64,000 nt of DNA, from contig NZ_QRDZ01000011.1 of assembly GCF_003386235.1 (NCBI RefSeq), positions 179,057 to 243,056 of the forward strand. Reading direction: 5' to 3'. The first letter of the stretch is position 1; each line of letters begins with the position of its first letter. Under the pieces are notes generated by a model. The model ran no database searches, was not told the origin of the DNA, and saw nothing but the letters and a program-made list of their open reading frames with translations. Source of the DNA: Cohnella phaseoli. GTDB lineage: Bacteria; Bacillota; Bacilli; Paenibacillales; Paenibacillaceae. Both the position numbers and the translations under genes were made by a program. This document shows, piece by piece, positions 63,900 to 64,000 of this stretch.

Positions 63900-64000
63900 A
63901 GAGGCTGTCTCAAAAGTAAGTTCTAGCTCACTTTTAGAACAGCTCGCTTGAAAAAAAGGTGCCTAATTGAAAAATGACGGCGTTAAGGGTGCTAACCCTG
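63900..64000. repeat. Possible partial copy of the palindromic repeat or IS end
   Basis: AGAGGCTGTCTCAAAAGTAA resembles the outer arm of repeat copy A (AGAGGCTGTCCCATAAGTAA). A small hairpin, GTTCTA..AGAAC, follows. The window ends before a second arm or a transposase could be seen, so this may equally be the end of an insertion sequence. Confidence 0.45.

Noticed and set aside
63900..64000. Insertion sequence at the window end
   Set aside because: Only one end-like word is visible and no transposase frame; listed as a possible repeat instead.

Overview
The window looks like chromosome of a spore-former of the Paenibacillaceae (Paenibacillus or Cohnella type). The support is a GC-rich low-GC-phylum gene style: strong GGAGG ribosome sites, GTG and TTG starts, LplB/LplC-type sugar ABC importers without their own ATPase, membrane-spanning AraC regulators, GntR-LacI hybrid regulators, very large SLH-anchored surface proteins, and a CIRCE operator in front of htpG. 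No rRNA, tRNA, CRISPR array, prophage or intact transposase was seen.

Layout. 0-3 kb: the 3' end of a catalase gene, lspA, an ArsR/DUF2087 regulator and ypsA. 3-12 kb (minus strand): a secreted protein of unknown role, then a sugar importer (lipoprotein, two permeases) headed by a membrane AraC regulator. 12-13 kb: a gene-free stretch made of nested repeats. 13-18.5 kb: a DUF1861 protein, a cupin-AraC regulator, a sugar-isomerase-like TIM barrel, a divergent dinB/WYL pair and a lipoate ligase. 18.6-24.4 kb: a secreted protein, a diguanylate cyclase, 22 copies of a 51-bp repeat, and htpG. 24.8-40.6 kb (all minus strand): a glycan-use locus with GH78, a DUF5722 secreted protein, a GH99-like protein, two paralogous GntR-LacI regulators, a binding lipoprotein and two permeases, one fused to an extracytoplasmic seven-bladed propeller. 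40.8-58.6 kb: two tandem paralogous kelch-SLH proteins of about 2,900 residues. 58.7-63.8 kb: a response regulator with a BTAD domain and an NHL-repeat SLH protein.

How the parts may work together (inference). In the 24.8-40.6 kb locus the large DUF5722 protein is exported and would act on polysaccharide outside. The lipoprotein and the two permeases would import oligosaccharides using a shared MsmX-type ATPase encoded elsewhere. The GH78 and GH99-like enzymes lack signal peptides and would finish the job in the cytoplasm. AGTATACT-type palindromes occur before the lipoprotein, the distal regulator, the DUF5722 gene and the GH78 gene. They are the best candidates for the operator of the two near-identical GntR domains. 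A cre-like site before the lipoprotein gene suggests carbon catabolite control.

Non-coding structure is unusually rich. It includes a dispersed palindromic repeat (three clear copies, one possible partial), a 312-bp inverted-repeat element inserted in one copy with an 8-bp target duplication, a 129-bp element with IS-like ends, and four arrays of different sequence that share a period of about 51 bp. All coordinates, spacings and copy counts were made by eye.
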